Positions 23,926 to 32,513 of a stretch of DNA of 59,047 bases are shown in pieces (position 1 is the stretch's first letter; every line of letters starts with the position of its first letter). The notes under the pieces were generated by a model. The model saw only the letters and a list, made by a program, of their open reading frames with translations. It searched no databases and was not told the origin of the DNA. The DNA lies in assembly GCA_947498785.1 (NCBI GenBank), contig CANMLS010000038.1, positions 1 through 59,047 on the forward strand. Direction: 5' to 3'. This DNA comes from an uncultured Aquimarina sp. GTDB lineage: Bacteria > Bacteroidota > Bacteroidia > Flavobacteriales > Flavobacteriaceae. A program made the translations under genes and the position numbers.

Positions 23926-24888
23926 ATGAAAATCCTTCACCTAGATACTAATCATCCTTTACTGTTAAATCAACTTGCAGCGGCCGGTTTTGAAAATGAT
24001 GAAGATTACACATCAACTAAAACAGAAATTGAAGATAATATTTCACTCTATGATGGTATCATTATTCGTAGTCGTTTTGCTATTGATAAATCATTTTTAG
24101 ATAAAGCAAAAAATCTAAAATTTATTGGTCGTGTTGGTGCTGGACTAGAGAATATTGATATCCCATACGCCGAGAAACGAGGAATCAAACTATTTAATGC
24201 TCCTGAAGGAAATCGCAATGCTGTAGGTGAGCATGCATTAGGGATGATTTTATCTTTATTCAACAAAATGAATATTGCTGATCAAAGTGTACGAGACGGA
24301 CAATGGTTACGAGAAGAACATAGAGGTATCGAATTAGATGGGAAAACGGTTGGCATTATTGGATATGGAAATATGGGTAGAGCCTTTGCCCGAAAATTAC
24401 GTGGGTTTAACGTAGAAGTTATTTGTTATGACATTTTAGAAGATGTAGAAGATAGTAATGCAATGCAAGTAGAACTACAAGAACTTTTTGAAAAGACAGA
24501 TGTTTTAAGCCTACATACTCCAGAAACTCCAAAGACCATAAGAATGATCAATAAAACATTCATCAATAAATTCAAAAAACCATTTTGGCTTATCAATACC
24601 GCTCGAGGAAAAAGTGTAGTGACCAAAGATCTGGTTAAAAGTATAGAAGAAGGAAAGATATTGGGAGCTGGACTAGATGTTTTAGAATATGAAAAATCTT
24701 CTTTTGAAAATTTATTCAATTCAAAAAAAGATGTCACATCAAGCGTAGTCGAGATGCCAGATGCCTTTTCTGCATTATTAAAAATGGACAATATAATCTT
24801 AAGCCCTCATGTAGCTGGTTGGACCGTTGAATCCAAAGAGAAATTAGCACAAACCATAGTTGATAAAATCAAAACTGAATTTTGTTAA
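23926..24888 (+). CDS. D-2-hydroxyacid dehydrogenase (phosphoglycerate dehydrogenase-like)
   Basis: This 320-residue NAD-dependent dehydrogenase starts at ATG 23926 (MKILHLDTNHPLLL). The catalytic domain holds IIIRSRFAIDKSFL and GRVGAGLENIDIPYAEKRGI. The NAD-binding domain holds GKTVGIIGYGNMGRAFA, LHTPETPKT, the INTARGKSVV arginine and the LSPHVAGWT histidine with its Glu upstream. These match SerA-type enzymes that oxidise 3-phosphoglycerate or reduce 2-keto acids. There is no ACT domain, so a role in serine synthesis is possible but not proven. It overlaps the HD-hydrolase start by 7 bases. Confidence 0.9.
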   Translation: MKILHLDTNHPLLLNQLAAAGFENDEDYTSTKTEIEDNISLYDGIIIRSRFAIDKSFLDKAKNLKFIGRVGAGLENIDIPYAEKRGIKLFNAPEGNRNAVGEHALGMILSLFNKMNIADQSVRDGQWLREEHRGIELDGKTVGIIGYGNMGRAFARKLRGFNVEVICYDILEDVEDSNAMQVELQELFEKTDVLSLHTPETPKTIRMINKTFINKFKKPFWLINTARGKSVVTKDLVKSIEEGKILGAGLDVLEYEKSSFENLFNSKKDVTSSVVEMPDAFSALLKMDNIILSPHVAGWTVESKEKLAQTIVDKIKTEFC

Positions 24889-25502
24889 AAGAAGTATTCA
24901 TAACATTACTATCCAACTACACAAAGGATGTTGGCTATACCAAATCCTTATGGAGTGATGTTGTAAAGTACCATAGTAAAAAGAACAGATATTATCATAA
25001 TCTTTCTCATCTTGAACACCTTTATCATAACCTGAGTGAAGTCAAAAACGAAATCAAAGACTGGGAAATGGTTGTATTTGCTTTGTTTTATCATGATTAT
25101 ATCTACAATGCACTAAAGCCAGATAATGAAGAACAAAGCGCAAAAAAGGCAGTTAAGGTATTAAACTATTTATCTGTTGATAAACATAGAATTCTCCTCT
25201 GCGAAGAAATCATCTTAGCCACCAAAGGACATCATATTTCTAAAAATAGTGACATCAACTATTTTACCGATGCCGACCTTACTATATTAGGTAGTGATTG
25301 GGAAAATTATCAGACCTATTTTAAAAATGTTCGTAAAGAGTATAAGTACTACCCCGATTTCATGTACAATAAAGGGCGAATCAAAGTTTTAAATCACTTT
25401 ATTAATATGCCTGTTATTTTTAAATCTGATTATTTTTATCATAAATTCGAACTACAATCCAAAGAAAATCTTCAACGAGAAATTGATTTTCTTACAAAGT
25501 AA
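24882..25502 (+). CDS. Predicted metal-dependent HD-superfamily hydrolase
   Basis: This 206-residue protein matches the family described as predicted metal-dependent phosphohydrolase. It shows RYYHNLSHLEHL, ALFYHDYIYN (the HD pair), ATKGHHI with a metal His, and YFTDADLTILG. The likely start is the TTG at 24882, which overlaps the end of the dehydrogenase gene; no ATG or GTG in frame lies before the conserved region. The coupling suggests shared regulation. Substrates of this subfamily are unknown. Confidence 0.85.
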   Translation: MLKEVFITLLSNYTKDVGYTKSLWSDVVKYHSKKNRYYHNLSHLEHLYHNLSEVKNEIKDWEMVVFALFYHDYIYNALKPDNEEQSAKKAVKVLNYLSVDKHRILLCEEIILATKGHHISKNSDINYFTDADLTILGSDWENYQTYFKNVRKEYKYYPDFMYNKGRIKVLNHFINMPVIFKSDYFYHKFELQSKENLQREIDFLTK

Positions 25503-25527
25503 ATTTCAGTTTTATTACATTTATAGA

Positions 25528-25944
25528 GTGAGGAAAACTATTTTTATTTTTACCGCTCTTGTAATCGCATTGCTAGCACTATTTCAGTTAAGCAAATACA
25601 GTATCATTACAGGAAATTCTTCTATAGAAACTATAATTACCGTTATTGCTATTATCTTCTTTGTTATTGGTATACTTATAAACAGAAGAGTCTTACACAA
25701 AGAAAAAATTAAACCTCAGGAGATAGATCATAAAAAAATCGAAACTCTAGGCTTAAGTAAACGAGAATATGAAGTATTATGTGAAATAGCCTCTGGGTTA
25801 TCGAATAAAGAAATTGCTGAAAAGCTTTTTGTTTCAGAAAGCACTATAAAAACTCATGTTTCTAATGTATTAGTAAAATTGGATGCTAAACGAAGAACAC
25901 AGGCCATACAAAAAGCTAAAGAGCTTAAAATCATACCATATTAA
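25528..25944 (+). CDS. Membrane-bound LuxR-type transcription regulator
   Basis: The GTG at 25528 is the preferred start because it puts the first membrane helix right at the N-terminus. The protein of 138 residues has two predicted membrane helices (TIFIFTALVIALLALFQL and TIITVIAIIFFVIGILI). A C-terminal LuxR/GerE helix-turn-helix follows (LGLSKREYEVLCEIASGLSN, then KEIAEKLFVSESTIKTHVSN). No receiver domain is present, so it may respond to a membrane signal or a partner kinase. It starts 25 bases past the HD gene stop. A palindrome 180 bases on, before the DUF4199 gene, is a possible target. Confidence 0.85.
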   Translation: MRKTIFIFTALVIALLALFQLSKYSIITGNSSIETIITVIAIIFFVIGILINRRVLHKEKIKPQEIDHKKIETLGLSKREYEVLCEIASGLSNKEIAEKLFVSESTIKTHVSNVLVKLDAKRRTQAIQKAKELKIIPY

Positions 25945-26125
25945 AATACCTTATACTAGTTATATTTTGAATTTGCTGTAAAAGAAAATCAGCTATTTTT
26001 TGTGTACGTGAAGAAGAAAAATTTAACATAGCCATAGCTACCGTCAATTTTTATCCTGATGCATAGGCGAAAAAGAGTATTTTATTACGGTAAATTCAAA
26101 GTGTAAATGGTATTATATCTCATAT

Positions 26126-26152
26126 AGTATGAATTTCATACTTTAGTATGAG
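26126..26152 (+). promoter_or_regulatory. Palindromic operator candidate upstream of the DUF4199 gene
   Basis: AGTATGAA (26126-26133), a single T, and TTCATACT (26135-26142) form a perfect 8-bp inverted repeat. A third half-site AGTATGA follows at 26145. It lies about 60 bases upstream of the start at 26208 and is a plausible binding site for a dimeric regulator. Confidence 0.5.
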
Positions 26153-26207
26153 TGTTTTTTTAAGATTCGGATCTACTTTTGAATCAAACATTTAACTACA
26201 TATCAAA

Positions 26208-26729
26208 ATGAAAAACATAATTATTCGCTACGGAATACGAAGTGCTATTACTATTTGCGCTTTAGCACTTTCAGGATGGTTTTTTGGACAAGGTTTGGAT
26301 TATTCTATCCAAGAAGTAATAGGGTATTTGGGTATGGTCGTGTCTTTACTCTTTGTGTTTTTTGGCATAAAACATTATCGAGATAAAGAAAATAATGGAA
26401 TAGTAGCCTTTGGAAGAGCTTTATTAATTGGTGTACTTATCACTTTAATAGCTGCCTTAGCATTTGGAATACTAGATGTGATTTATGTAAAGTATATCAA
26501 TCCAGATTTTATGGCAGAATATTATGCACATTATGTCGAACAAATGAAAGCTTCTTTACCTGAAGATGAATTTAAAATCAAATTAGCAGAGTTAGAATCT
26601 CAAAAAGAATTGTTTTCTAATATATTTATGAACTTCTTTCTCATGTTTGCCACAGTCATGATTGTTGGATTTATAATTTCATTAATCTCAGCGTTGATTC
26701 TACAACGTAAACCTATAAGAAGTACCTAA
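26208..26729 (+). CDS. DUF4199 family membrane protein
   Basis: This 173-residue inner-membrane protein has four hydrophobic segments: around residues 10-28, 38-52, 70-90 and 140-165. The pattern GIKHYRDKENNGIVAFGRALLIGVLITLIAALAFGILDVIY is the hallmark of DUF4199, a family common in Bacteroidota. A loop between helix three and four holds a charged helix (PDFMAEYYAHYVEQMKASLP). Function is unknown. It may be co-transcribed with the following DUF1801 and VOC genes, which are tightly spaced in the same direction. Confidence 0.88.
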   Translation: MKNIIIRYGIRSAITICALALSGWFFGQGLDYSIQEVIGYLGMVVSLLFVFFGIKHYRDKENNGIVAFGRALLIGVLITLIAALAFGILDVIYVKYINPDFMAEYYAHYVEQMKASLPEDEFKIKLAELESQKELFSNIFMNFFLMFATVMIVGFIISLISALILQRKPIRST

Positions 26730-26741
26730 AAATCAAAACAC

Positions 26742-27200
26742 ATGCAATACGAAGCCAAAACACCTGATGAATATATTGATCTTATTCCTGAAGAAAGAAA
26801 AGAGGTTATGCAAAATCTTAGAAAGGTAATTAAAGAAAACCTCCCCAAAGGTTTTTCTGAAGTGATCAGTTATAAAATGATTGGTTATGTTGTGCCTCAT
26901 GAATTATACCCCGATGGATATCATTGCGACCCTAAGTTACCATTACCATTCATGAATATTGCTTCTCAAAAGAACTTTATAGCGGTCTATCATAGTGGCA
27001 TTTATGCAAATCCTGAATTAATGGACTGGTTTGTTGGCGAATACCCCAAGTATGTAAAAACAAAATTAGATATGGGTAAAAGTTGCATCCGTTTCAAAAA
27101 AACAGATCAGATTCCGATGAAATTGATCGGAGAATTATCAACCAAAATGACTCCACAGGAATGGATTACAATGTATGAATCTAAAATAAAAAACAAATAA
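26742..27200 (+). CDS. DUF1801 domain protein (YdhG-like)
   Basis: This 152-residue cytosolic protein matches DUF1801, a small fold related to frataxin-like/YdhG proteins. It shows TPDEYIDLIPEERKEVMQNLRKVI, ISYKMIGYVVPHELYPDGYHCDP, FIAVYHSGIYANPEL and the C-terminal KSCIRFKKTDQIP. Its role is not established. The start lies 12 bases past the DUF4199 stop and the VOC gene follows after 4 bases. Confidence 0.9.
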   Translation: MQYEAKTPDEYIDLIPEERKEVMQNLRKVIKENLPKGFSEVISYKMIGYVVPHELYPDGYHCDPKLPLPFMNIASQKNFIAVYHSGIYANPELMDWFVGEYPKYVKTKLDMGKSCIRFKKTDQIPMKLIGELSTKMTPQEWITMYESKIKNK

Positions 27201-27204
27201 CACT

Positions 27205-27588
27205 ATGAAACGAGTAACAGGAATAGGAGGAATATTTTTTAAGACAGCCGATCCAAAAAAAACAAAAGATTGGTATAGAGATCATCTTGGTTTTAATACC
27301 GATGACTATGGTTGTACATTTTGGTGGAAAGATAAACAAGGTAATGATTGCTCGACTCAATGGAGTCCTTTTAAAGATGAAACCACCTATTTTGCTCCCA
27401 GTAAGAAAGATTTTATGATGAATTTTAGAGTAGAAAACTTAACTGAGCTTCTTGAAACTCTTAAAAAAGAAGGTGTAACTGTCATAGATAAAATAGAAGA
27501 ATATGAATATGGAAAGTTTGGATGGATTGTAGACCCTGAAGGAAATAAAATAGAGCTTTGGGAGCCTGTTGACAAAGCTTTTTTATAA
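27205..27588 (+). CDS. VOC family protein (glyoxalase/bleomycin resistance-like)
   Basis: This 127-residue protein has one vicinal-oxygen-chelate domain with the two beta-alpha-beta-beta-beta halves. Landmarks are GIFFKTADPKKTKDWYRDHLGF at the start, FMMNFRVENLTELLETLKKEGVTV, and the final GKFGWIVDPEGNKIELWEPVD with the metal Glu. The family includes glyoxalases, dioxygenases and antibiotic-binding proteins. The exact substrate cannot be told. It is the last gene of the short operon and is followed by a perfect terminator. Confidence 0.92.
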   Translation: MKRVTGIGGIFFKTADPKKTKDWYRDHLGFNTDDYGCTFWWKDKQGNDCSTQWSPFKDETTYFAPSKKDFMMNFRVENLTELLETLKKEGVTVIDKIEEYEYGKFGWIVDPEGNKIELWEPVDKAFL

Positions 27589-27603
27589 ATAGTTTTTAAT
27601 AAA

Positions 27604-27633
27604 AAAAAGGTTGGCTTTACAGCCAACCTTTTT
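27604..27633 (+). terminator. Rho-independent terminator (bidirectional)
   Basis: AAAAAGGTTGGCT and AGCCAACCTTTTT are perfect 13-bp arms around TTAC. It sits between the VOC gene and the convergent membrane gene. Confidence 0.92.
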
Positions 27634-27686
27634 ACTATATAATGTAAATTAAATCAATTTACACTGATTATAATTTCAATAGAGTA

Positions 27687-28109
27687 CTACAAAAAGAATA
27701 GAAAAGAGGCTACAATCATCCAGCCACCAACTATTAGTCCTAAAACCCCTAGCTTACCTTGTTTTGGAGCTAATTTTTCTCGAAGTTGATTTGCCTTTTC
27801 TTTTGCTTCATCACTTTTTGATAAAAAATATTTACTTATTAAACCAAATCCAAGCATAAATCCTAAAGTAGCAGAAACAATATTACCCGCAAGTAATGTT
27901 ATCCACCAAATAGGGTATGTAGTTAACCATCCTAAATTTAATATTGCAGAAATAATTCCCCATATACCCCAAAAACAGAACACAAGGCCTATCCAACCTT
28001 GATATGGCTCGATTTTTTCTAGAAGTTCTTTAGCATTTGGTTTTTTGGACAATAATAACGATGGTACTGCAAGAATACTTAATACGATTAATGAGATTCC
28101 CCATATCAT
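27687..28109 (-). CDS. Small integral membrane protein
   Basis: This 140-residue protein has four hydrophobic helices: residues 1-19, 38-58, 66-92 and 118-140. Between helix three and four a charged cytosolic segment (SKSDEAKEKANQLREKLAPKQGK) stands out. Short family relatives occur in marine Flavobacteriaceae. No function is recognised. It stands alone on the minus strand and faces the VOC operon. Confidence 0.75.
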   Translation of the reverse strand: MIWGISLIVLSILAVPSLLLSKKPNAKELLEKIEPYQGWIGLVFCFWGIWGIISAILNLGWLTTYPIWWITLLAGNIVSATLGFMLGFGLISKYFLSKSDEAKEKANQLREKLAPKQGKLGVLGLIVGGWMIVASFLFFL

Positions 28110-28316
28110 AGTTTTAAAATTTAAAGGGTTAGTATATCTTTTTTATTCAGAGTTGTTTATCAAATATAGTAATAAATACTGATTATCAAAATTAATGATA
28201 CTTTTATCGAGTTTTATAATAAAAATCAATAGTTCAAATATTATTCATGATCTTCTGATGTTTAGTTAATATTTTTTGTAATTTTCTGCAAATAAATTAA
28301 TCATTTTTAAACAATT

Positions 28317-28667
28317 ATGAGCGAAGAAAACAACAACTTAGGCGATGATATAAAGAAAGGTGCCGAAGAAGCAGCAGAAACTGTTAAGGAGACAGCTAAT
28401 GAGTTTGCAGAAGGAGCAAAAGAAGTTATCAATTCTGAAGAAAACAAGAAAATGGTAGCTGGAATTCTTGGGATTATTATTGGATCTTTAGGTATTCACA
28501 AGTTCTATCTTGGATATACTAAAGAAGGAATAATACAAATCGTTATCACTTTTGTTACTTGTGGTATTGGTTCTTTCATTGGATTGATTGAAGGTATTAT
28601 TTATCTTACAAAATCTGATGAAGAATTTTATCAAACCTACCAAGTAGGAAAAAAACCTTGGTTCTAA
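28317..28667 (+). CDS. TM2 domain protein
   Basis: This 116-residue protein has an acidic, Lys/Glu-rich N-terminal half (AEEAAETVKETANEFAEGA, helical). A TM2 domain follows: KMVAGILGIIIGSLGIHKFYLG, then YTKEGIIQIVITFVTCGIGSFIGLIEGIIYL. The G-x-x-G-x-H-x-F-Y-x-G signature is intact. TM2 proteins are inner-membrane proteins of unknown function. It has its own terminator at 28685-28713. Confidence 0.93.
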   Translation: MSEENNNLGDDIKKGAEEAAETVKETANEFAEGAKEVINSEENKKMVAGILGIIIGSLGIHKFYLGYTKEGIIQIVITFVTCGIGSFIGLIEGIIYLTKSDEEFYQTYQVGKKPWF

Positions 28668-28684
28668 AATACAATCATTGTTTA

Positions 28685-28713
28685 AAAACCAGAAAATTAT
28701 ATTCTGGTTTTTT
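28685..28713 (+). terminator. Rho-independent terminator
   Basis: AAAACCAGAA (28685-28694) pairs with TTCTGGTTTT (28702-28711), then T-rich sequence. It ends the TM2 gene. Confidence 0.85.
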
Positions 28714-28727
28714 TATTTCACCTTATT

Positions 28728-28743
28728 ATCGTAATATTGCGAT
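28728..28743 (+). promoter_or_regulatory. ArsR-type operator
   Basis: ATCGTAAT (28728-28735) and ATTGCGAT (28736-28743) form an inverted repeat with one mismatch, 18 bases before the arsR start. This is the usual kind of site for ArsR repressors, so the operon is probably self-repressed until arsenite binds. Confidence 0.65.
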
Positions 28744-28760
28744 ATAATAATATCAAAAAG

Positions 28761-29084
28761 ATGGGAATAACTAAGACACAAATATTTGATAAGCGACAAA
28801 ATGAGTTAGCACAACTATTCAAAATACTTGGTCATCCTGCTCGTATAGCTATTCTTCAATATATAAGCAAACAAAATGCCTGTATTTGTAATGATTTGGT
28901 AGAGGAAATAGGTTTAGCTCAAGCCACCATATCTCAGCACCTAAAAGAATTAAAAAGTATAGGATTGCTTAAAGGTGAAATTGAAGGCAAAAGTATGTGC
29001 TATTGTATTGATATTGACCGATGGAATACCCTACAAAAAATTCTTAATTCATTTTTTGATACCACAAAAATGAATTGTTGTTAA
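28761..29084 (+). CDS. arsR: ArsR-family repressor
   Basis: ATG 28761 was preferred; the longer frame starts inside the palindromic operator. The 107-residue protein has a winged helix-turn-helix: LAQLFKILGHPARIAILQYI, then GLAQATISQHLKELKSIGLLKG. Cysteines at NACICND (next to the alpha-3/alpha-4 region) and the C-terminal MNCC may bind arsenite. The MCYCIDID segment adds two more. It should repress this operon. The gene DUF6428 starts 20 bases on. Confidence 0.9.
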   Translation: MGITKTQIFDKRQNELAQLFKILGHPARIAILQYISKQNACICNDLVEEIGLAQATISQHLKELKSIGLLKGEIEGKSMCYCIDIDRWNTLQKILNSFFDTTKMNCC

Positions 29085-29104
29085 ATCTAATTAATTACAA
29101 AACT

Positions 29105-29590
29105 ATGAATACATCAGATTTTATAGCCGTATTGACAGAGCATCAGGATAAGTCATTGTTATTTGAATATAGCCCAGGAATGTTAGTAGGCACTAATTAT
29201 CATATAACAGAAGTAAAACATATTACTGTTGATTCTGTTGACTGTGGTGCAGGTGCTGACTCCTGGAAAGAAACTATAATTCAACTTTGGGAAAGTCCAA
29301 ATGAAATAGGCAAACCAGATTACATGAGCACATATAAAGCTCTGGGAATACTAAGAAAAGTTGGTAAAATGAAAGCTTATGAAATGGATGCTACGGTAAA
29401 AATAGAATATGGCAATTCAAGATTTCATACCACACAGCTACATATTACAAATATCGAAATTAAAGAAGGACAATTACTTATTAAGCTAACCGTAAACCCA
29501 ACTGACTGTAAAGCCAAAGAAACATGTGGAGTACCAGAAACTAATAAAATAGAAGCTACTTCCTGTGCTCCTGGAAGTGGATGTTGCTAA
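29105..29590 (+). CDS. DUF6428 family protein
   Basis: ATG 29105 (MNTSDFIAVLTEHQDKSLLFEY) is the family start; the earlier frame runs through the arsR end. The 161-residue protein has VGTNYHITEVKHITVDSVDCGAGADSWKETIIQLWE, typical for DUF6428, and a Cys-rich end (DCKAKETCG, then SCAPGSGCC) that may bind metal or arsenic. DUF6428 genes usually follow arsR in Bacteroidota, but the biochemical role is unknown. The stop codon overlaps the next start by one base. Confidence 0.9.
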   Translation: MNTSDFIAVLTEHQDKSLLFEYSPGMLVGTNYHITEVKHITVDSVDCGAGADSWKETIIQLWESPNEIGKPDYMSTYKALGILRKVGKMKAYEMDATVKIEYGNSRFHTTQLHITNIEIKEGQLLIKLTVNPTDCKAKETCGVPETNKIEATSCAPGSGCC

Positions 29591-30087
29591 TGAATAAAAA
29601 TATTCAAATAGGGCACTTTACTCAAAAAGACTGGTCTATAATTTCTGAAATATACAAAGAAGGAATTGAAACAGGAATTGCTACTTTTGAGACTCGCCTA
29701 CCCACTTGGGAACAATGGGATGCTTCTCATTTTGCATCATGTAGAATTAAAGCTATCCTCAAAAATTCTATAATAGGATGGGCTGCATTAGCTCCAGTTT
29801 CAAAAAGAGAAGTATATAAAGGTGTAGCAGAAGTTAGCATTTATATAACCTCAAAATATAGAAGATTAGGAATAGGCGCATTACTTTTATCCCAATTAAT
29901 TTCAGAAAGCGAACAAGCAGGGTTTTGGACATTACAAGCTGGGGTTTTTAGTATAAATAAAGCCAGTATTGCTTTACATAAATCTTTAGGTTTCCGAGAA
30001 ATAGGATATAGAGAAAAAATAGCAACATTAAACACAGTCTGGTATGACAATACCATTTTAGAACGTAGAAGTAAAATAATTATATAA
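29590..30087 (+). CDS. GNAT N-acetyltransferase, ArsN/phosphinothricin acetyltransferase-like
   Basis: This 165-residue enzyme starts at ATG 29590, overlapping the TAA of the DUF6428 gene by one base. It matches the Pat/Bar/ArsN1 group: IYKEGIETGIATFETRLPTWEQWD is the substrate-binding signature, and the acetyl-CoA site is EVSIYITSKYRRLGIGALLL. In ars operons such enzymes acetylate arsinothricin or phosphinothricin and so detoxify an organoarsenical antibiotic. The substrate here is inferred from the family and the operon. Confidence 0.85.
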   Translation: MNKNIQIGHFTQKDWSIISEIYKEGIETGIATFETRLPTWEQWDASHFASCRIKAILKNSIIGWAALAPVSKREVYKGVAEVSIYITSKYRRLGIGALLLSQLISESEQAGFWTLQAGVFSINKASIALHKSLGFREIGYREKIATLNTVWYDNTILERRSKIII

Positions 30088-30158
30088 CCACAAACACCAC
30101 AATTTTTCTTACTTACATAGATCATCATTCAGTAAGAAACTTATTAAAAACAACAAAA

Positions 30159-30587
30159 ATGAAAAATATTTTAGTACTATGTACCGGAAATTCTTGCAGA
30201 AGTCAAATGGCAGAAGGATATCTTAAACATTTTGCAAAGGACAAAGCCACAATCTATAGTGCCGGAGTAGAAACACACGGAGTAAACCCAAAGGCAATAG
30301 CAATAATGAAAGAAGACGCTATAGATATCTCAAATCATACTTCTAATAATCTCGATGAGTATTTAGATCTAGAATTTGAATATATCCTTACTGTATGTGA
30401 TAATGCAAAAGAAAGATGTCCTTTTTTTCCTGGTAAAGCAGAACGATTACATTTCAATTTCTTTGACCCATCAAAAGTAGATGGTACAGAAGAAATTCAT
30501 GCTGCATTCACAAAAACCAGAAATCAAATCAAAGAATATTGTAAAGATTTTGTAGAAAAAAACATATTACAAACAGTATCACAATAG
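30159..30587 (+). CDS. arsC: Arsenate reductase, low-molecular-weight phosphatase type
   Basis: This 142-residue protein has the P-loop LCTGNSCRSQMAEG with catalytic Cys8 and Cys13. The redox pair sits in TVCDNAKERCPFFPG. These match thioredoxin- or glutaredoxin-coupled arsenate reductases, which reduce arsenate to arsenite in the cytosol. It is the last gene of the ars operon, 71 bases after the acetyltransferase gene. No ArsB or Acr3 arsenite pump follows; the terminator at 30605 closes the operon. Confidence 0.92.
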   Translation: MKNILVLCTGNSCRSQMAEGYLKHFAKDKATIYSAGVETHGVNPKAIAIMKEDAIDISNHTSNNLDEYLDLEFEYILTVCDNAKERCPFFPGKAERLHFNFFDPSKVDGTEEIHAAFTKTRNQIKEYCKDFVEKNILQTVSQ

Positions 30588-30604
30588 GGTATTATATATT
30601 ATTA

Positions 30605-30644
30605 AAAAAGCTCATAGTGTTTTAGAACATGCTGTGAGCTTTTT
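30605..30644 (+). terminator. Bidirectional terminator after arsC
   Basis: AAAAAGCTCATAG and CTGTGAGCTTTTT arms (one wobble) are followed by T-rich sequence on both strands. It separates the ars operon from the convergent acyltransferase gene. Confidence 0.88.
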
Positions 30645-30651
30645 TATTTTT

Positions 30652-32460
30652 TTACTTATCTCCGTTCTTAAAGTATTTTTTCTCCAGTTCGGTTTGAAAT
30701 TCTTCCATAACTGGTTTTACGGTGCTGTCTGGCAAGTCTGCAATACGAATATACATTAACCCATCTACTGCATTATTAAATAATGGATCTACATTAAAAG
30801 CCACTACTTTTGCATTTTGTTTGATATACTTCTTAATTAAAACCGGAATACGAAGGCTTCCTGGTTCTACTTCATCAATAATTTTGTCAAACTTATTCAG
30901 GTCACTTTTACTTTCATCAAAAACAAAATCTTTATCTGCATCTTTAAGCTTTACCTTAAATTCCTTTTTGGGTCTCACATATTGTGCAACATAAGGATCA
31001 TAATAATGAGATTTCATAAACTCAATCATTAGAGATTTTGTGAAATTACTAAACTTATTACTGATACTTACTCCTCCTATCAGGTATTTATGTTCTGGAA
31101 AACGCAACGTGCAATGTACGATTCCTTTCCATAATAAAAATAAAGGCATTGGGCGTTGCTGATATTCTTTGATTATAAAAGCTCTTCCCATCTCGATAGA
31201 CTCATTCATCATTTTATGTAGCTCTGGTTCAAACCTAAATAAATCTTGTAAATAAAAACCATCAATCCCACGATTAGCATAAATCTTAGACCCCATACCC
31301 ATACGATAGGCACCTACCATTTTTTTTGCGCCATTATCCCATAAAAACATATGATGATAATATTCATCAAAAGGATCCAGATCCAAAGAATTATTGGTTC
31401 CTTCTCCTATTTCTCTAAATGTGATTTCTCTTAATCTACCAATTTCATGAACTACATTTGGGATATATTTCTTCTTGGCTAGAAAAACTTCATAATTTTT
31501 GCTAATCAATAATCGCTTATCATAATCCCTACAATATTGTAGTTCAGATTCTATTTCATTAATGTTACCTTCACCAGCAATTTGTTTAGGAGACTTTGGT
31601 AATTTTAAATTTTGTGGAATAGATTCTCTCAGTGTCTTTTTCTCAAAAGGATTTGCTAGCATATAAGTTTTCTTTCGCAAAAAACTAGTAAAATCTTTCA
31701 GATTTGTATATTCTTCTTGATCCTTTACAGAAATCGGATTACCAATACGTACTTTGATTATTTTATTTTCTTGCGAGAAAAGTTCACTCGGCAATTTGGC
31801 TGTTCTAAGAGTATCACTAATAGAAGCTAAACGATAGAAAAGTCTGCTATTACGACCGTGAAAATATATGGGTATTACAGGTACTTTTGCTTTATGAACC
31901 AAACGCATCACACTTGGTGCCCAGGCTTTATCAACATAGTTTTTCCCTTCTTTAATCGTAGATACTTCTCCTGCCGGAAAAATCCCAAGAGGTTTTCCCT
32001 CTTTAAGATGTAAAATAGCATTCTTTATTCCCTTATGACTTGACTTTGCCTCTTTCCTGTCTTCAAATGGATTTACTGGCATCACATAAGGTTGTAAAGG
32101 CTCAAAACTATGTAACAAAAAATTTCCAACAACTTTATAATCAGATCTATGCGCCAACATTAATTTGAGTAACAATCCGCCATCAATACCTCCCAAAGGG
32201 TGATTTGATAATGTTATAAAAGCCCCGTCTTTTGGTAGTCGTTTTAAATCCTCTTCTGGGATTTCAAAAGTAACCCCATACAAGTCAAGTGTCTTAGTAA
32301 TATACTCTACACCTTCTAAATGACTAAGCGAATCGTACTGGCGATTTATTTTTGATATTCGGGTAACTTTAAGAAGTACCCAACCAATAAAGGTACCTAT
32401 AAAACCGAGTTTATCTAATTTGAGCCCTGTGGCTACTTGTCTTGCTGTGACTATGGGCAT
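30652..32460 (-). CDS. Bifunctional acyltransferase, OlsF-like (ornithine lipid synthesis)
   Basis: ATG 32460 (MPIVTARQVATGLKLDKLGF) is the likely start, since the longer frame begins with TTG. The N-terminal half (to about residue 290) is a PlsC-type acyltransferase with NHPLGGIDG (the N-H-x5-D motif) and FPAGEVSTIKEG. The C-terminal half (about 310-600) is an OlsB-like N-acyltransferase domain with ITFREIGEGTNNSLDLDPFDEYYHH and IEMGRAFI. This order matches OlsF, which forms ornithine lipids in Flavobacterium and Serratia. Such lipids are phosphorus-free membrane lipids. The substrate amino acid is inferred. Confidence 0.8.
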   Translation of the reverse strand: MPIVTARQVATGLKLDKLGFIGTFIGWVLLKVTRISKINRQYDSLSHLEGVEYITKTLDLYGVTFEIPEEDLKRLPKDGAFITLSNHPLGGIDGGLLLKLMLAHRSDYKVVGNFLLHSFEPLQPYVMPVNPFEDRKEAKSSHKGIKNAILHLKEGKPLGIFPAGEVSTIKEGKNYVDKAWAPSVMRLVHKAKVPVIPIYFHGRNSRLFYRLASISDTLRTAKLPSELFSQENKIIKVRIGNPISVKDQEEYTNLKDFTSFLRKKTYMLANPFEKKTLRESIPQNLKLPKSPKQIAGEGNINEIESELQYCRDYDKRLLISKNYEVFLAKKKYIPNVVHEIGRLREITFREIGEGTNNSLDLDPFDEYYHHMFLWDNGAKKMVGAYRMGMGSKIYANRGIDGFYLQDLFRFEPELHKMMNESIEMGRAFIIKEYQQRPMPLFLLWKGIVHCTLRFPEHKYLIGGVSISNKFSNFTKSLMIEFMKSHYYDPYVAQYVRPKKEFKVKLKDADKDFVFDESKSDLNKFDKIIDEVEPGSLRIPVLIKKYIKQNAKVVAFNVDPLFNNAVDGLMYIRIADLPDSTVKPVMEEFQTELEKKYFKNGDK

Positions 32461-32513
32461 TAAATACAATTTGTGCTAACTGCAAATATAGCAAAATCCT
32501 TCAATTTTCACTC

